14,666 nucleotides of DNA from Amylibacter sp. (GCA_027083485.1 JALWOO010000669.1:1-14666), one strand, 5' to 3'. Shown: positions 1 through 6,849, numbered from the stretch's first letter. The notes: generated by a model not told the origin, from the sequence alone. Numbers and translations: made by a program.

Positions 1-395
1 GCGCCATGGGTCAGGCCCTGATACATGGTAAAGGACTGGTTTGCGGCGCTGAAGATTTCGCCGACCATGGTGCCGATAATGTTGGGCATGCCCTGACCGC
101 CATATTCCGGATCGCAGTCAATGCCGGTCCAACCGCCTTCGCGCACCTGATTGAATGCCTCCTGAAATCCGGTTGGCACCCGAACCACACCGTTTTCCAG
201 CTTGCAGCCTTCCCTGTCGCCCACCATGTTCAACGGTGCCAGAACTTGTGACGCAATTTTGCCGGCTTCTTCCAGCACGGCACCGGTGAAATCGGGGGCC
301 AGTTCCTCGTATCCGGGAATGCCGGAGTCTTCGACTTTAAGCACTTCGTGCAGCAGAAAGCTCATGTCTTTGGTCGGGGCTGTATAGGATGGCAT
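1..395 (-). CDS. Acyl-CoA dehydrogenase, N-terminal part (cut by window edge)
   Basis: The 131 visible codons begin [19 protein letters not shown], the short N-terminal extension (AcylCoA_DH_N type) typical of the longer acyl-CoA dehydrogenases of Rhodobacteraceae, including the DmdC group that oxidises methylmercaptopropionyl-CoA. Further on, [16 protein letters not shown] (about residues 87-102) matches the family's N-terminal helical domain. The enzyme would introduce a 2,3 double bond into an acyl-CoA using FAD. The flavin-binding and catalytic regions lie outside the window, so substrate cannot be judged. The ATG is preceded by CGGAG about nine bases upstream. It follows merR1 by 42 bases on the same strand, so the pair probably share a transcript. 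A fatty acyl-CoA or a DMSP-pathway substrate are both possible. Confidence 0.88.
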   Translation of the reverse strand, partial: MPSYTAPTKDMSFLLHEVLKVEDSGIPGYEELAPDFTGAVLEEAGKIASQVLAPLNMVGDREGCKLENGVVRVPTGFQEAFNQVREGGWTGIDCDPEYGGQGMPNIIGTMVGEIFSAANQSFTMYQGLTHG

Positions 396-437
396 GGTTT
401 GCACTCCGTTAATTAGATGTCATTCGTCTGTGTCCGC

Positions 438-836
438 CTATTCGGCGGCTTTTTCCTGTTTTTGGGCGGAGATCATTTTCTCCCCCCAAGCGAGGCGGCG
501 TTCCAGATCGGCGATTGCCTCGTCCAGTTCGTCCCGTCGGGTTTTCATGTCTGACAGGTGTTTTTGCGCCACCTTGAAGGTTTCTTCCAATTGGGTCGCC
601 TGTGCGTCGCCCAGATAATACAGGTCCAGCAACTGGCGCAGTTCTTCGAGCGAAAAACCGAATTTCTTGCCCAGCAGGATCAGCTTGATCCGCCCGACTT
701 CGCGTTTGGTATAGAGCCGGCGCTGGCCTTCGCGTTTGGGCGCGATCAGCTCTTTGGATTCATAAAAACGCAAAGTGCGCGGTGTGACCTGAAAACGATC
801 ACACATCTGGCGTATTGTGAAATATTCATCGGTCAT
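438..836 (-). CDS. MerR-family transcriptional regulator (merR1)
   Basis: This 132-residue protein has a MerR winged helix-turn-helix at its N-terminus: FTIRQMCDRFQVTPRTLRFYE (split as FTIRQMC then DRFQVTPRTLRFYE, residues 6-26), a wing around RRLYTKREVGRIKLI, and the FGFSLEELRQLLDLY helix. A charged coiled coil follows (about residues 82-125), which normally makes the dimer. There is no cysteine pair or effector domain of the metal- or drug-sensing MerR types. I chose the ATG at 836 because GGGAGGA lies seven bases upstream; an in-frame ATG at 857 has no such site. It sits between merR2 and the acyl-CoA dehydrogenase on one strand, so control of acyl-CoA degradation, as for LiuR-like MerR proteins, is the likely job. 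That role is inference. Confidence 0.9.
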   Translation of the reverse strand: MTDEYFTIRQMCDRFQVTPRTLRFYESKELIAPKREGQRRLYTKREVGRIKLILLGKKFGFSLEELRQLLDLYYLGDAQATQLEETFKVAQKHLSDMKTRRDELDEAIADLERRLAWGEKMISAQKQEKAAE

Positions 837-901
837 CGCAATCCTCCCGTCCATCAAAAGATAGCATCGGGGGTGCGGTCTGCCTATAGTTGACCTCGGG
901 G

Positions 902-932
902 TATATGCTGACGTTTACGTTAAAATACGCAA
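902..932 (-). promoter_or_regulatory. Candidate MerR-type promoter and operator upstream of merR1
   Basis: The plus strand reads CTGACGTTTACGTTAA at 908-923, a near-palindrome built from ACGT-TT-ACGT with flanking TT/AA. On the minus strand a TTGCGT (-35-like, 927-932) and an AT-rich hexamer CATATA (902-907) flank it with 19 bases between; using the alternative TATACC at 900-905 the spacer is 21. An operator inside an over-long spacer is the classic MerR arrangement, and CGT/ACG half sites resemble those reported for LiuR-type regulators of acyl-CoA catabolism. The -10 match is weak, so the exact hexamers are uncertain. Confidence 0.5.
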
Positions 933-934
933 CG

Positions 935-1306
935 TCACTTTGGCAATTCGTCGATCGCGCGCTGTCGGCGGTTGCGCAATTCGTCGATGGTTTCCTGCAA
1001 CTGCTCTTTTCTTGATTCGAGTTCTTCGATCTGTTCGGCGGACATTTTGATCCAGCGTTCCATCTGGGCACGCTCGCCGCCTTCGTTGTAAATCTCCAGC
1101 CATTGGCGGATGCGTTCAAGGCTAAAGCCGAACCGGCGCCCGCGCATGATCAGCTTCATTCGGGCAAATTCCGTGGGGCCATAGTAGCGGGTGCGCCCCT
1201 TTTTTTCGGGGAACAGCAGCTCGATATATTCATAATACCGCAGCGTGCGCGGCGTGACATCGAATTTCGCACACATTTCCTTGAGGGTGATTTTCTCTTG
1301 GGACAT
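935..1306 (-). CDS. MerR-family transcriptional regulator (merR2)
   Basis: This 123-residue protein is a paralogue of the neighbouring merR1 with the same plan: helix-turn-helix ITLKEMCAKFDVTPRTLRYYE (positions 6-26, reading ITLKEMC then AKFDVTPRTLRYYE), wing with GRTRYYGPTEFARMKLI, the FGFSLERIRQWLEIY helix, and a Glu/Gln/Arg-rich coiled coil to the C-terminus. No metal-binding cysteines are present in the C-terminal half. The start at 1306 is preferred because the family begins a few residues before the helix-turn-helix and because TAGAG lies about six bases upstream. The longer frame from 1360 adds 18 residues unlike the family. It is the first gene of the minus-strand unit leading to the acyl-CoA dehydrogenase and is divergent from the thioesterase operon. 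Its ligand is unknown, probably an acyl-CoA. Confidence 0.88.
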   Translation of the reverse strand: MSQEKITLKEMCAKFDVTPRTLRYYEYIELLFPEKKGRTRYYGPTEFARMKLIMRGRRFGFSLERIRQWLEIYNEGGERAQMERWIKMSAEQIEELESRKEQLQETIDELRNRRQRAIDELPK

Positions 1307-1332
1307 CTTCAACTCTATGCTGTTTGAACCGA

Positions 1333-1360
1333 TTTTTAGCCGCTGGCGTATGATTTGCAA
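1333..1360 (-). promoter_or_regulatory. Possible promoter of merR2
   Basis: On the minus strand TTGCAA (1355-1360) and TAAAAA (1333-1338) are separated by 16 bases, about 27 bases upstream of the chosen merR2 start. Each hexamer matches the sigma-70 consensus at four of six positions. This is a weak prediction. Confidence 0.28.
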
Positions 1361-1404
1361 CCCCGCAAAGGCTGTGAACGGGCGGGGTAATGCCGATGCT
1401 GGCG

Positions 1405-1428
1405 AAGCTGTGTTCCAAAAGACAGCTT
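1405..1428. repeat. Inverted repeat AAGCTGT / ACAGCTT in the divergent intergenic region
   Basis: A perfect 7-bp inverted repeat with a 10-base loop lies between divergent merR2 and the first thioesterase gene. It is not followed by a T-run on either strand, so it is not an obvious terminator. It may be an operator or chance. Confidence 0.35.
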
Positions 1429-1501
1429 GATCTTGTCGCTTATTTGCTGTGCAAAGTAACGGAGCGCGCCGTGTTGGCGCAGAAAAAACAGCAGGCCCGA
1501 T

Positions 1502-1939
1502 ATGACTCCGAACAAAGATAAAATGGCGCGACAGTTCACCGAGGCGCTCCCGTTTTGCAAGGCCCTCGGGATGCGGATAGAGGAAGTCGCCCCCTCAACG
1601 GCCACGGTATCAATGCCCTATCGCACGGAGATTATTGGCGATCCCGATACAGGGGTTGTGCATGGCGGCACGGTCTTTGCGCTGATGGATACCTGCGCGG
1701 GGGTGGCGATTTTCATGCATCCCGACAGCACCATGACCACGGCGACGATTGACTTGCGGGTGGATTACATGCGCTCGGCCACGCCGGGGCAGCGGATTTT
1801 TACCAAAGCCGAGGTGTACAAAGTCACCCGCAGCGTGGCCTTCTTGCGGGCAACGGCATGGGACGACGACAGCGAAAACCCGGTGGCCACGGCCACGGGG
1901 GCCTTTACGTTTGAACGTCCCAAGGAGGCAGGCAAATGA
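1502..1939 (+). CDS. PaaI-type hotdog-fold thioesterase (first of a tandem pair)
   Basis: The 145-residue product is the usual length for a single-domain hotdog thioesterase. It carries the signature TGVVHGGTVFALMDTCAG (residues 50-67) with HGG at 54-56 and the acidic Asp63 on the following central helix, then DLRVDYMRSATPG (84-96), the strand that recurs across the PaaI/YbgC-like group. Such enzymes hydrolyse acyl-CoA to the free acid and CoA in the cytoplasm. The start at 1502 has AGCAGG about seven bases upstream; an in-frame ATG seven codons in is less well supported. It ends in an ATGA overlap with the next thioesterase gene, indicating coupled translation. Proximity to the acyl-CoA dehydrogenase unit suggests a role in acyl-CoA turnover, but the substrate cannot be read from the sequence. 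Confidence 0.88.
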   Translation: MTPNKDKMARQFTEALPFCKALGMRIEEVAPSTATVSMPYRTEIIGDPDTGVVHGGTVFALMDTCAGVAIFMHPDSTMTTATIDLRVDYMRSATPGQRIFTKAEVYKVTRSVAFLRATAWDDDSENPVATATGAFTFERPKEAGK

Positions 1940-2436
1940 TCAAACATCGCAAAGAACCGCTGCAAAAAATCAAGCAACGCCGTGATAACGCGCTGGCCGC
2001 ACTGGTGGATCGGGTGCCCTATATCAAATTCATGGGCATCCATTTTGACCGGCGCGGCGATGAGCTGACCGCGATCATGGCTTTTGATGACAAGCTGATC
2101 GGCAATCCGATCCTGCCGGCGCTGCATGGCGGGGCGACCGCCTCTTTTCTGGAGGTCACGGCCGTGATCGAACTGGCATGGGCGCAGGCCTGGCAAAGAA
2201 TGGAAAACGACGAGGTCCACACCGCCGCCATGGCGGCAGAGCGTCTGCCCAAGACCATTGATTTCAGCGTGGATTATCTGCGCTCAGGTCTGGCGCGCGA
2301 TTGTTATGCGCGCGCGCGGATCAACCGCTCGGGGCGGCGCTATGCCTCGGTGCATGTGGAGGCATGGCAGGACAACCGCGCGCGCCTGTTTGCCCAGGCT
2401 ACGGGCCATTTCCTGATGCCGCAATATGGCGGATAA
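1936..2436 (+). CDS. PaaI-type hotdog-fold thioesterase (second of a tandem pair)
   Basis: This 166-residue protein is a divergent relative of the preceding gene product. It has LPALHGGATASFLEVTAVIEL with HGG at 64-66 and Glu73 in the catalytic-helix position where the first copy has Asp63, and TIDFSVDYLRSG (107-118) matching the first copy's DLRVDYMRS. An extra basic N-terminal helix (MIKHRKEPLQKIKQRRDNAL) and an insertion around residues 84-105 make it longer. The pair may form homodimers or a heteromer; hotdog folds work as dimers or tetramers. Its start overlaps the upstream stop by four bases, and its own end overlaps the MATE gene by 11 bases, so the three genes are translationally coupled. 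Substrate unknown. Confidence 0.85.
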   Translation: MIKHRKEPLQKIKQRRDNALAALVDRVPYIKFMGIHFDRRGDELTAIMAFDDKLIGNPILPALHGGATASFLEVTAVIELAWAQAWQRMENDEVHTAAMAAERLPKTIDFSVDYLRSGLARDCYARARINRSGRRYASVHVEAWQDNRARLFAQATGHFLMPQYGG

Positions 2437-3745
2437 CCCGCGCCTGAGCCATCGGCGCGTGCTGAAAATCGCGGTGCCGATTGTGATTTCCAACGCCACG
2501 GTGCCCTTGCTTGGCGCGGTGGATACGGGGGTTGTCGGGCAGTTGGGGCAGGCGGCCCCCATCGGGGCGGTGGGCATTGGCGCGGTGATCCTTGGGGCGA
2601 TTTTCTGGGTGTTCGGCTTTTTGCGCATGGGCACGGCGGGGATGACGGCACAGGCCGTCGGGGCCGGTGACACCGGCGAGAGCCGCGCGCTTTTGATGCG
2701 GGCCTTGCTGATTGGCGGGGCCGCCGGTTTGGGGATTGTGCTGTTGCAGGTGCCGCTGATCTGGGCGGCGTTTCAACTCTCGCCAGCCAGTGCCGAGGTC
2801 GAGGGCATGGCACGCAGCTATCTGAACATCCGCGTCTTTAGCGCCCCCGCCGCGATTGCCGGTTACGGGATTACCGGCTGGCTGGTGGCGCAGGAACGCA
2901 CCCGCGCGGTGCTGGTGTTGCAACTGTTTACCAACGGTGCGAATATCGGGCTGGACCTGTTGTTTGTGTTGCAACTGCACTGGGGCGTCGAAGGCGTCGC
3001 TATCGCCACGCTGATCGCCGAATGGGGCGGTTTCGGGTTGGGGCTGTGGCTGGTGCGGGACGGGTTTCAGGGCGGTTACTGGCGCGAATGGGCGCGGATT
3101 TTCGATGCGGTGATCCTGCGGCGCATGGCGATGGTGAACGGTGATATCATGCTGCGTTCAGTGCTGTTGCAGGTGGCCTTTGTGTCCTTCCTGTTCTTTG
3201 GCGCGCAGTTTGACGATACCACGCTGGCCGCCAACCAGATTTTGCTGCAACTGATGTATGTCACCGCCTATGGCATGGACGGCTTTGCCTTTGCCGCCGA
3301 ATCGCTGGTCGGGCAGGCGCTGGGCGCGCGCAACCGCAGCGGGCTGCGCCGTTCTGTGCTGATTACCAGCTTTTGGGGCGGGGTGGTGGTGGTGCTGTTT
3401 TCCCTGTCCTTCGCGCTGGCCGGCGGGGCGATGATCGACACGCTGACCACCGCGCCCGATGTGCGGCTGGTGGCGCGCGATTACCTGCCGTGGATCATCG
3501 CCGCACCGCTGCTGGGCATGGCCAGCTGGATGTTTGACGGCATTTTCATCGGTGCCACCCGCACAGCGGACATGCGCAATATGATGATTGTGTCGGTGCT
3601 GGTCTATGGGGCCTGCATCCTGACGCTGGTGCCGGTCTGGGGCAACCACGGGCTTTGGGCCAGTCTGAACCTGTTCTTTGTCGCCCGTGGCGTCACCCTT
3701 GGCCTGCGCTATCCGGCGCTGGAGCGGGCGGCGGAGAAAGGTTAA
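2426..3745 (+). CDS. MATE-family efflux transporter, DinF-like
   Basis: The 439-residue protein is dominated by hydrophobic segments consistent with the twelve membrane helices of a MATE antiporter. The N-terminus, RVLKIAVPIVISNATVPLLGAVDTGVVGQLG, is the family's first helix pair, with the Pro in helix 1 and the VDTGVVG motif characteristic of the NorM/DinF superfamily. The second half opens with a matching repeat (LQVAFVSFLFFGAQFDDTTLAANQI then GFAFAAESLVGQALGARN). MATE proteins expel organic cations or other small molecules using a proton or sodium gradient across the inner membrane. The gene starts inside the second thioesterase gene and ends at 3745, where its TAA overlaps the stop of the convergent 93-codon gene. 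The transported substrate cannot be inferred; a product of the acyl-CoA pathway is possible. Confidence 0.92.
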   Translation: MADNPRLSHRRVLKIAVPIVISNATVPLLGAVDTGVVGQLGQAAPIGAVGIGAVILGAIFWVFGFLRMGTAGMTAQAVGAGDTGESRALLMRALLIGGAAGLGIVLLQVPLIWAAFQLSPASAEVEGMARSYLNIRVFSAPAAIAGYGITGWLVAQERTRAVLVLQLFTNGANIGLDLLFVLQLHWGVEGVAIATLIAEWGGFGLGLWLVRDGFQGGYWREWARIFDAVILRRMAMVNGDIMLRSVLLQVAFVSFLFFGAQFDDTTLAANQILLQLMYVTAYGMDGFAFAAESLVGQALGARNRSGLRRSVLITSFWGGVVVVLFSLSFALAGGAMIDTLTTAPDVRLVARDYLPWIIAAPLLGMASWMFDGIFIGATRTADMRNMMIVSVLVYGACILTLVPVWGNHGLWASLNLFFVARGVTLGLRYPALERAAEKG

Positions 3746-4023
3746 TTCAGCCGCTGTCTGCGCCGCTCGCGTTGCCGAGGATGCAGGGTTTCGCCAAGCA
3801 GCCCGAGAAAGGCCCGCACCACCGGATGGTCGCTGTTGCCATACCGGTCCATCAGGTGCCGCACTGCCTGTTGCGTGTCCAGCGGGTCCGGTTGCGCCAG
3901 CACCCAGGCCAGAAAAACGGCACGGGCCAGCTTTTCCGGCTCCGGCGTTTGTACCGGCATCCGCGCCATGCGGGCCAGTATGTCGTTTGAATGGTGAAGG
4001 CTGTCGCGCTGTCGCATTGCCAT
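3742..4023 (-). CDS. Small protein of unknown function under a B12 riboswitch
   Basis: I do not recognise this 93-residue protein. It is soluble and predicted mostly helical, rich in Arg, Leu, Pro and Gln, with no signal peptide, membrane segment or cysteine. A Pro-rich stretch (MPVQTPEPEKLARAVFLAW) is followed by a helical segment with QQAVRHLMDRYG and a very basic tail RQRERRRQRLN. Third codon positions are strongly G/C, as in the neighbours, which supports real coding. The ATG at 4023 is preceded by AGCAGG six bases upstream; a second ATG two codons in is possible. It is the first and only gene after a complete cobalamin riboswitch (4124-4283), so it should be repressed when B12 is plentiful. 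It lacks the His-rich signature of CbtB and is too short for any cobalamin synthesis or transport protein I know. Confidence 0.72.
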   Translation of the reverse strand: MAMRQRDSLHHSNDILARMARMPVQTPEPEKLARAVFLAWVLAQPDPLDTQQAVRHLMDRYGNSDHPVVRAFLGLLGETLHPRQRERRRQRLN

Positions 4024-4027
4024 GTTG

Positions 4028-4064
4028 CCTGCTTTCCCCGCATCCCCGCGGAATTGGAGGCAGG
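4028..4064 (-). promoter_or_regulatory. Possible hairpin masking the ribosome binding site of the 93-codon gene
   Basis: On the minus strand CCTGC (4060-4064) can pair with GCAGG (4028-4032), the latter forming part of the AGCAGG ribosome binding site just before the ATG at 4023. A smaller CCGCGGGG / CCCCGC-like pairing lies inside. Such a sequestering hairpin would fit translational control by the riboswitch. It is a five-base-pair stem only, so this is tentative. Confidence 0.3.
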
Positions 4065-4123
4065 GAACAAGACAGGCCGAGATCCGGCAAACCGCCCCGA
4101 ACCGCGCCCCGCGATTGACGTTT

Positions 4124-4283
4124 TGCAGGGCTGGTTTCCGGACTTGGGACAGCCGCGAACGCCTTCCCGGTTTCCCAGTGGCGCAAGTTCGCGGGTATAG
4201 ATCCCTTACCGTTGCGGGGGCAGTGCCGGCATTTCACCGGCTTCCCAATTATCCCCTTGCCTTGCGACTCGGGGCACCTTGCA
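4124..4283 (-). ncRNA. Cobalamin (adenosylcobalamin-type) riboswitch
   Basis: Reading the minus strand, the conserved blocks come in the family's order: AAGGTGCCCC near the 5' end, GGGAAGCCGGTGAAATGCCG, then CACTGCCCCCGCAACGGTAA, GCCACTGGGAAACCGGGAAG, and finally the B12 box AAGTCCGGAAACCAGCC. The outer helix P1 can form between TGCAAGG (4277-4283) and CCCTGCA (4124-4130) with one mismatch. These elements are those of the classic cobalamin riboswitch that binds coenzyme B12 and turns off the downstream gene in cis. The only downstream reading frame is the unknown 93-codon gene starting about 100 bases later. A promoter-like pair lies immediately upstream. I see no strong terminator between the aptamer and the gene, which favours translational control. 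Confidence 0.95.
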
Positions 4284-4288
4284 GGGGT

Positions 4289-4317
4289 ATCGTAGCAGGC
4301 GGGCGGGCACAGGTCAT
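4289..4317 (-). promoter_or_regulatory. Promoter candidate for the B12 riboswitch transcript
   Basis: On the minus strand ATGACC (4312-4317) and TACGAT (4289-4294) are 17 bases apart, each matching four of six consensus positions. A start of transcription about seven bases further on would begin the RNA just at the 5' side of riboswitch helix P1, which supports the assignment. Confidence 0.5.
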
Positions 4318-4374
4318 TCTGAAAACAACGCTTTCGGGCCTGTCTTCATTTCTCCCTTCGCATCGGCACGCCTG

Positions 4375-4408
4375 AAAAAACACGCCACCGGATCGCTTGC
4401 GATCCGGT
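4375..4408 (-). terminator. Probable terminator after argC
   Basis: ACCGGATCGC and GCGATCCGGT (4387-4408) form a perfect 10-bp stem with a two-base loop on paper. On the minus strand six bases separate the stem from a run of six T (4375-4380); part of that gap could extend the stem through a small internal loop. It lies about 60 bases after the argC stop and before the riboswitch promoter, isolating the two units. Confidence 0.6.
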
Positions 4409-4468
4409 CCGCGCCCGACCCCGCCCCCCAAGGGCGCGAACCTCTGTTTCGTGAACACGTCCAAGGCC

Positions 4469-5389
4469 CTATAGGCCGGTATCCTCTGCCATGCCCAGCA
4501 TCAGGTTCAGGTTTTGCACGGCGGCACCGGAGGAACCCTTGCCCAGATTGTCCAGCACTGCCGTCAGAACCACGCGGCCGGTTTTGGGGTCTCCGGCGAG
4601 GGTGATTTGCAGATTGTTGGTGCCGTTCAAATGCTGCGGGTTGATCCGGTCGGGGACGGCATCGAGCGGTGCCACGGACACGAACCCTGCGCCGCTGTAG
4701 TGATCCGCCAGAGCCTGATGCAGCGCGGCGATGTCCGGTGCGGTGTTCAGGGTGTCCAGATGCAAGGGCAGTTGCACCGCCATGCCCTGGGCGAAATTTC
4801 CCACAGAGGGTACAAAGACCGGCTGTATGGCCAGTTTGGAATAGGTCACGATTTCCGGCAGATGCTTGTGCGTCTGGGTCAGGCCATAGATAAAGAAATC
4901 CCCCCCCGCGCCGGTTTCGAATTCCGCGATCAACTGTTTGCCGCCGCCGGAATAGCCGCTGACCGCATTGATGGTTGCGCGGAAATCATCCGGTAGCAGG
5001 CCTGCCTCGGCCAAAGGCCGCAACAGGGAAATCGCGCCGGTGGAATAACAGCCGGGGTTGGACACAAACTGTGCGGTTTCAACCGCTTGGCGCTGTCCTT
5101 TGGTCATTTCGGGAAAGCCGAAAACCCAGTCCGGATTGACCCGATGCGCGGTGCTGGCGTCAATGAAACGGGTTTGGCCGTCTGCCAGAACGACTGCCTC
5201 TTTGGAGGCCGCATCCGGCAGGCAGAGGATCGAAATATCGGCCTCTTGCAAGGCGGCTTGCCGTGCGGCTGTGTCCTTGCGGTTGGCCTCGTCCAGATGC
5301 AGCAGGGTCAGGTCGTCCCGATTTGCCAGCCGTTGCCGGATTTGCAGGCCGGTGGTGCCGACCTCGCCGTCAATGAATACTTTTGCCAT
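4469..5389 (-). CDS. argC: N-acetyl-gamma-glutamyl-phosphate reductase (short, type 2)
   Basis: ArgC reduces N-acetylglutamyl-5-phosphate to the semialdehyde with NADPH, the third step of arginine synthesis in the cytoplasm. The 306-residue length is that of the short type 2 family rather than the about 340-residue type 1. The nucleotide-binding start is MAKVFIDGEVGTTGLQI (DGEVGTTG, 7-14), the catalytic cysteine is Cys114 in SNPGCYSTGAI (110-120), and GYSGGGKQLIAEFE and HKHLPEI follow as in the family. The ATG at 5389 has GGAG eight bases upstream. The gene lies 21 bases behind serS on the same strand, so it is probably transcribed from the serS promoter, with a terminator candidate downstream. 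No motif is missing. Confidence 0.96.
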   Translation of the reverse strand: MAKVFIDGEVGTTGLQIRQRLANRDDLTLLHLDEANRKDTAARQAALQEADISILCLPDAASKEAVVLADGQTRFIDASTAHRVNPDWVFGFPEMTKGQRQAVETAQFVSNPGCYSTGAISLLRPLAEAGLLPDDFRATINAVSGYSGGGKQLIAEFETGAGGDFFIYGLTQTHKHLPEIVTYSKLAIQPVFVPSVGNFAQGMAVQLPLHLDTLNTAPDIAALHQALADHYSGAGFVSVAPLDAVPDRINPQHLNGTNNLQITLAGDPKTGRVVLTAVLDNLGKGSSGAAVQNLNLMLGMAEDTGL

Positions 5390-5410
5390 TTTAAAACTCC
5401 TTGAAGGGGC

Positions 5411-6703
5411 CTATTTCAGCACGCCTTCTGTGGTGATCTGTGTTTTGCCACCCAGAAACGGGTGTAATGCTTCTGGCAACACCACCGAACCGTCTGCCTG
5501 CTGGCCGTTTTCCAGCACTGCAATCAGGCAGCGCCCCACGGCCAGACCGGACCCGTTCAGGGTATGCACAAATTCCGGTTTTTTCTCGCCCGCACGCCGG
5601 AAACGGGCGTTCATTCGTCGGGCCTGAAAATCGCCGGTCACAGACACGGAGCTGATCTCGCGAAAGGCATCCTGACCGGGGAGCCAGACTTCGATGTCGT
5701 GGGTTTTCTGCGCGCCAAAACCCATGTCGCCGGTGCATAGCACAACCGTGCGATAAGGCAGGTTCAGGCGTTCCAGAATGCCCTCGGCGCATTTGGTCAT
5801 TCGGTCGAGTTCTGCAAGGCTGTCCTCGGGTTTGGTGATCGACACCATCTCGACCTTTTCAAACTGGTGCTGGCGCAACATGCCGGAGGTATCACGCCCG
5901 GCACTGCCTGCTTCGGAGCGGAAACACAGGGTATGGGCGACCATGCGACGGGGCAGGTCGGCTTCGTCCAGAATGTCACCGGCCACCGAATAGGTTAGCG
6001 GCACCTCGGCGGTGGGCACCAGCCACCAGTCATTGGTGGTCTGATAGCTGTCCTCGCCGAATTTCGGCAGTTTGTCGGTGCCGTACATGGCTTCGGAGCG
6101 CACCAGAACCGGCGGGTTTACCTCGGTCAGGCCGTTTTCGTCGGTGTGGGTATCCAGCATGAATTGCGCCAGCGCCCGATGCACGCGGGCCACGGCACCG
6201 GACAGCACCACAAAACGCGAGCCGCTGATTTTGGCGGCGGTTTCAAAATCCATATGCGGGGCGACAGAGGCCAGCTCGAAATGTTCTTTGGGTTTGAAAT
6301 CGAACGCAGCCGGCGTGCCCCAGCGGTGGATTTCCACGTTGTCGTTTTCATCAGCCCCCTGTGGCACATCCGCCAGCGGCAGGTTCGGGATCCGCGCCAG
6401 CAGATCCGCCAGACGCGCGTCTTCGGCTTTGGCTTCTTCCTCAAGCGCGGCGATTTCGGCTTTTTTGTCGCCAACCAGCTTGCGCAGCCGCTCAAATTCG
6501 GCCTCGTCGCCCTTTGCCTTGGCGGCACCCACCTGTTTGCTGGCGGCATTGCGATCGGCCAGCGCGGTTTCGGCGGCGGTGATTTTGGCGCGCCTTGCGG
6601 CGTCAATGGCGAGGATCTCGGCAGACATGCCGGACAGCCCGCGCAGTGCCAAGGCGGCGTCGAACCCTTCGGGGTTTTGGCGGATTGCTTTGATGTCGTG
6701 CAT
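5411..6703 (-). CDS. serS: Serine--tRNA ligase
   Basis: SerRS charges tRNA-Ser (and tRNA-Sec where present) with serine using ATP. The 430 residues from the ATG at 6703 equal the usual bacterial length. The N-terminus [22 protein letters not shown] is standard, followed by the tRNA-binding coiled-coil arm (about residues 28-100, rich in Ala, Lys and Glu). Class II motif 2 is seen as [21 protein letters not shown] and motif 3 as [19 protein letters not shown] near the C-terminus. An in-frame ATG ten codons upstream (6733) is rejected: AGAGGA sits about ten bases before 6703, and the predicted transcription start near 6736 leaves no leader for the longer form. It is the first gene of a unit with argC. 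Confidence 0.97.
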   Translation of the reverse strand: MHDIKAIRQNPEGFDAALALRGLSGMSAEILAIDAARRAKITAAETALADRNAASKQVGAAKAKGDEAEFERLRKLVGDKKAEIAALEEEAKAEDARLADLLARIPNLPLADVPQGADENDNVEIHRWGTPAAFDFKPKEHFELASVAPHMDFETAAKISGSRFVVLSGAVARVHRALAQFMLDTHTDENGLTEVNPPVLVRSEAMYGTDKLPKFGEDSYQTTNDWWLVPTAEVPLTYSVAGDILDEADLPRRMVAHTLCFRSEAGSAGRDTSGMLRQHQFEKVEMVSITKPEDSLAELDRMTKCAEGILERLNLPYRTVVLCTGDMGFGAQKTHDIEVWLPGQDAFREISSVSVTGDFQARRMNARFRRAGEKKPEFVHTLNGSGLAVGRCLIAVLENGQQADGSVVLPEALHPFLGGKTQITTEGVLK

Positions 6704-6742
6704 GGGACCGGTCCTCTTGTCCGTTTGAATCATTGAGGGCGG

Positions 6743-6751
6743 AATATACCA
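6743..6751 (-). promoter_or_regulatory. Extended -10 promoter element for serS-argC
   Basis: On the minus strand TGGTATATT has the TGn extension directly before a TATATT -10 hexamer. No clear -35 is visible about 17 bases upstream (CCTTCC), as is common for extended -10 promoters. It would give a leader of about 33 bases before the serS ATG at 6703. Confidence 0.45.
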
Positions 6752-6799
6752 AAGCAGTCGCGGGGGGAAGGTGTGGCGGAAAAATACCGCGATAAGGCG

Positions 6800-6830
6800 A
6801 AACGGGGCGCAGGAGAGGGCCGCCCCGTTT
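6800..6830 (-). terminator. Stem-loop terminator after the COG4315-type gene
   Basis: AAACGGGGCG (6800-6809) and CGCCCCGTTT (6821-6830) make a perfect 10-bp stem with an 11-base loop. It lies 20 bases after the stop of the secreted-protein gene on the minus strand. The tail holds only the TTT of the stem and is short, so termination may be partly factor-dependent. Confidence 0.65.
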
Positions 6831-6849
6831 CTGTTTATGGGGCTATGCC

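Noticed and set aside
3158..4237. 359-codon open frame on the minus strand opposite the MATE gene and riboswitch
   Set aside because: Its product is a His/Gln/Arg/Pro-rich composition typical of an antisense shadow, and it runs through the riboswitch. The plus-strand MATE gene is unambiguous.
4469..5389. Possibility that serS-argC is led by a T-box or other riboswitch
   Set aside because: The space before serS (6704-6849) shows only an extended -10 and the neighbour's terminator; no conserved aptamer blocks are visible.
6704..6733. Ten-residue N-terminal extension of serS from the ATG at 6733
   Set aside because: The extension is not part of the SerRS family start, and the predicted transcription start is at about 6736. 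The ATG at 6703 has a ribosome binding site.
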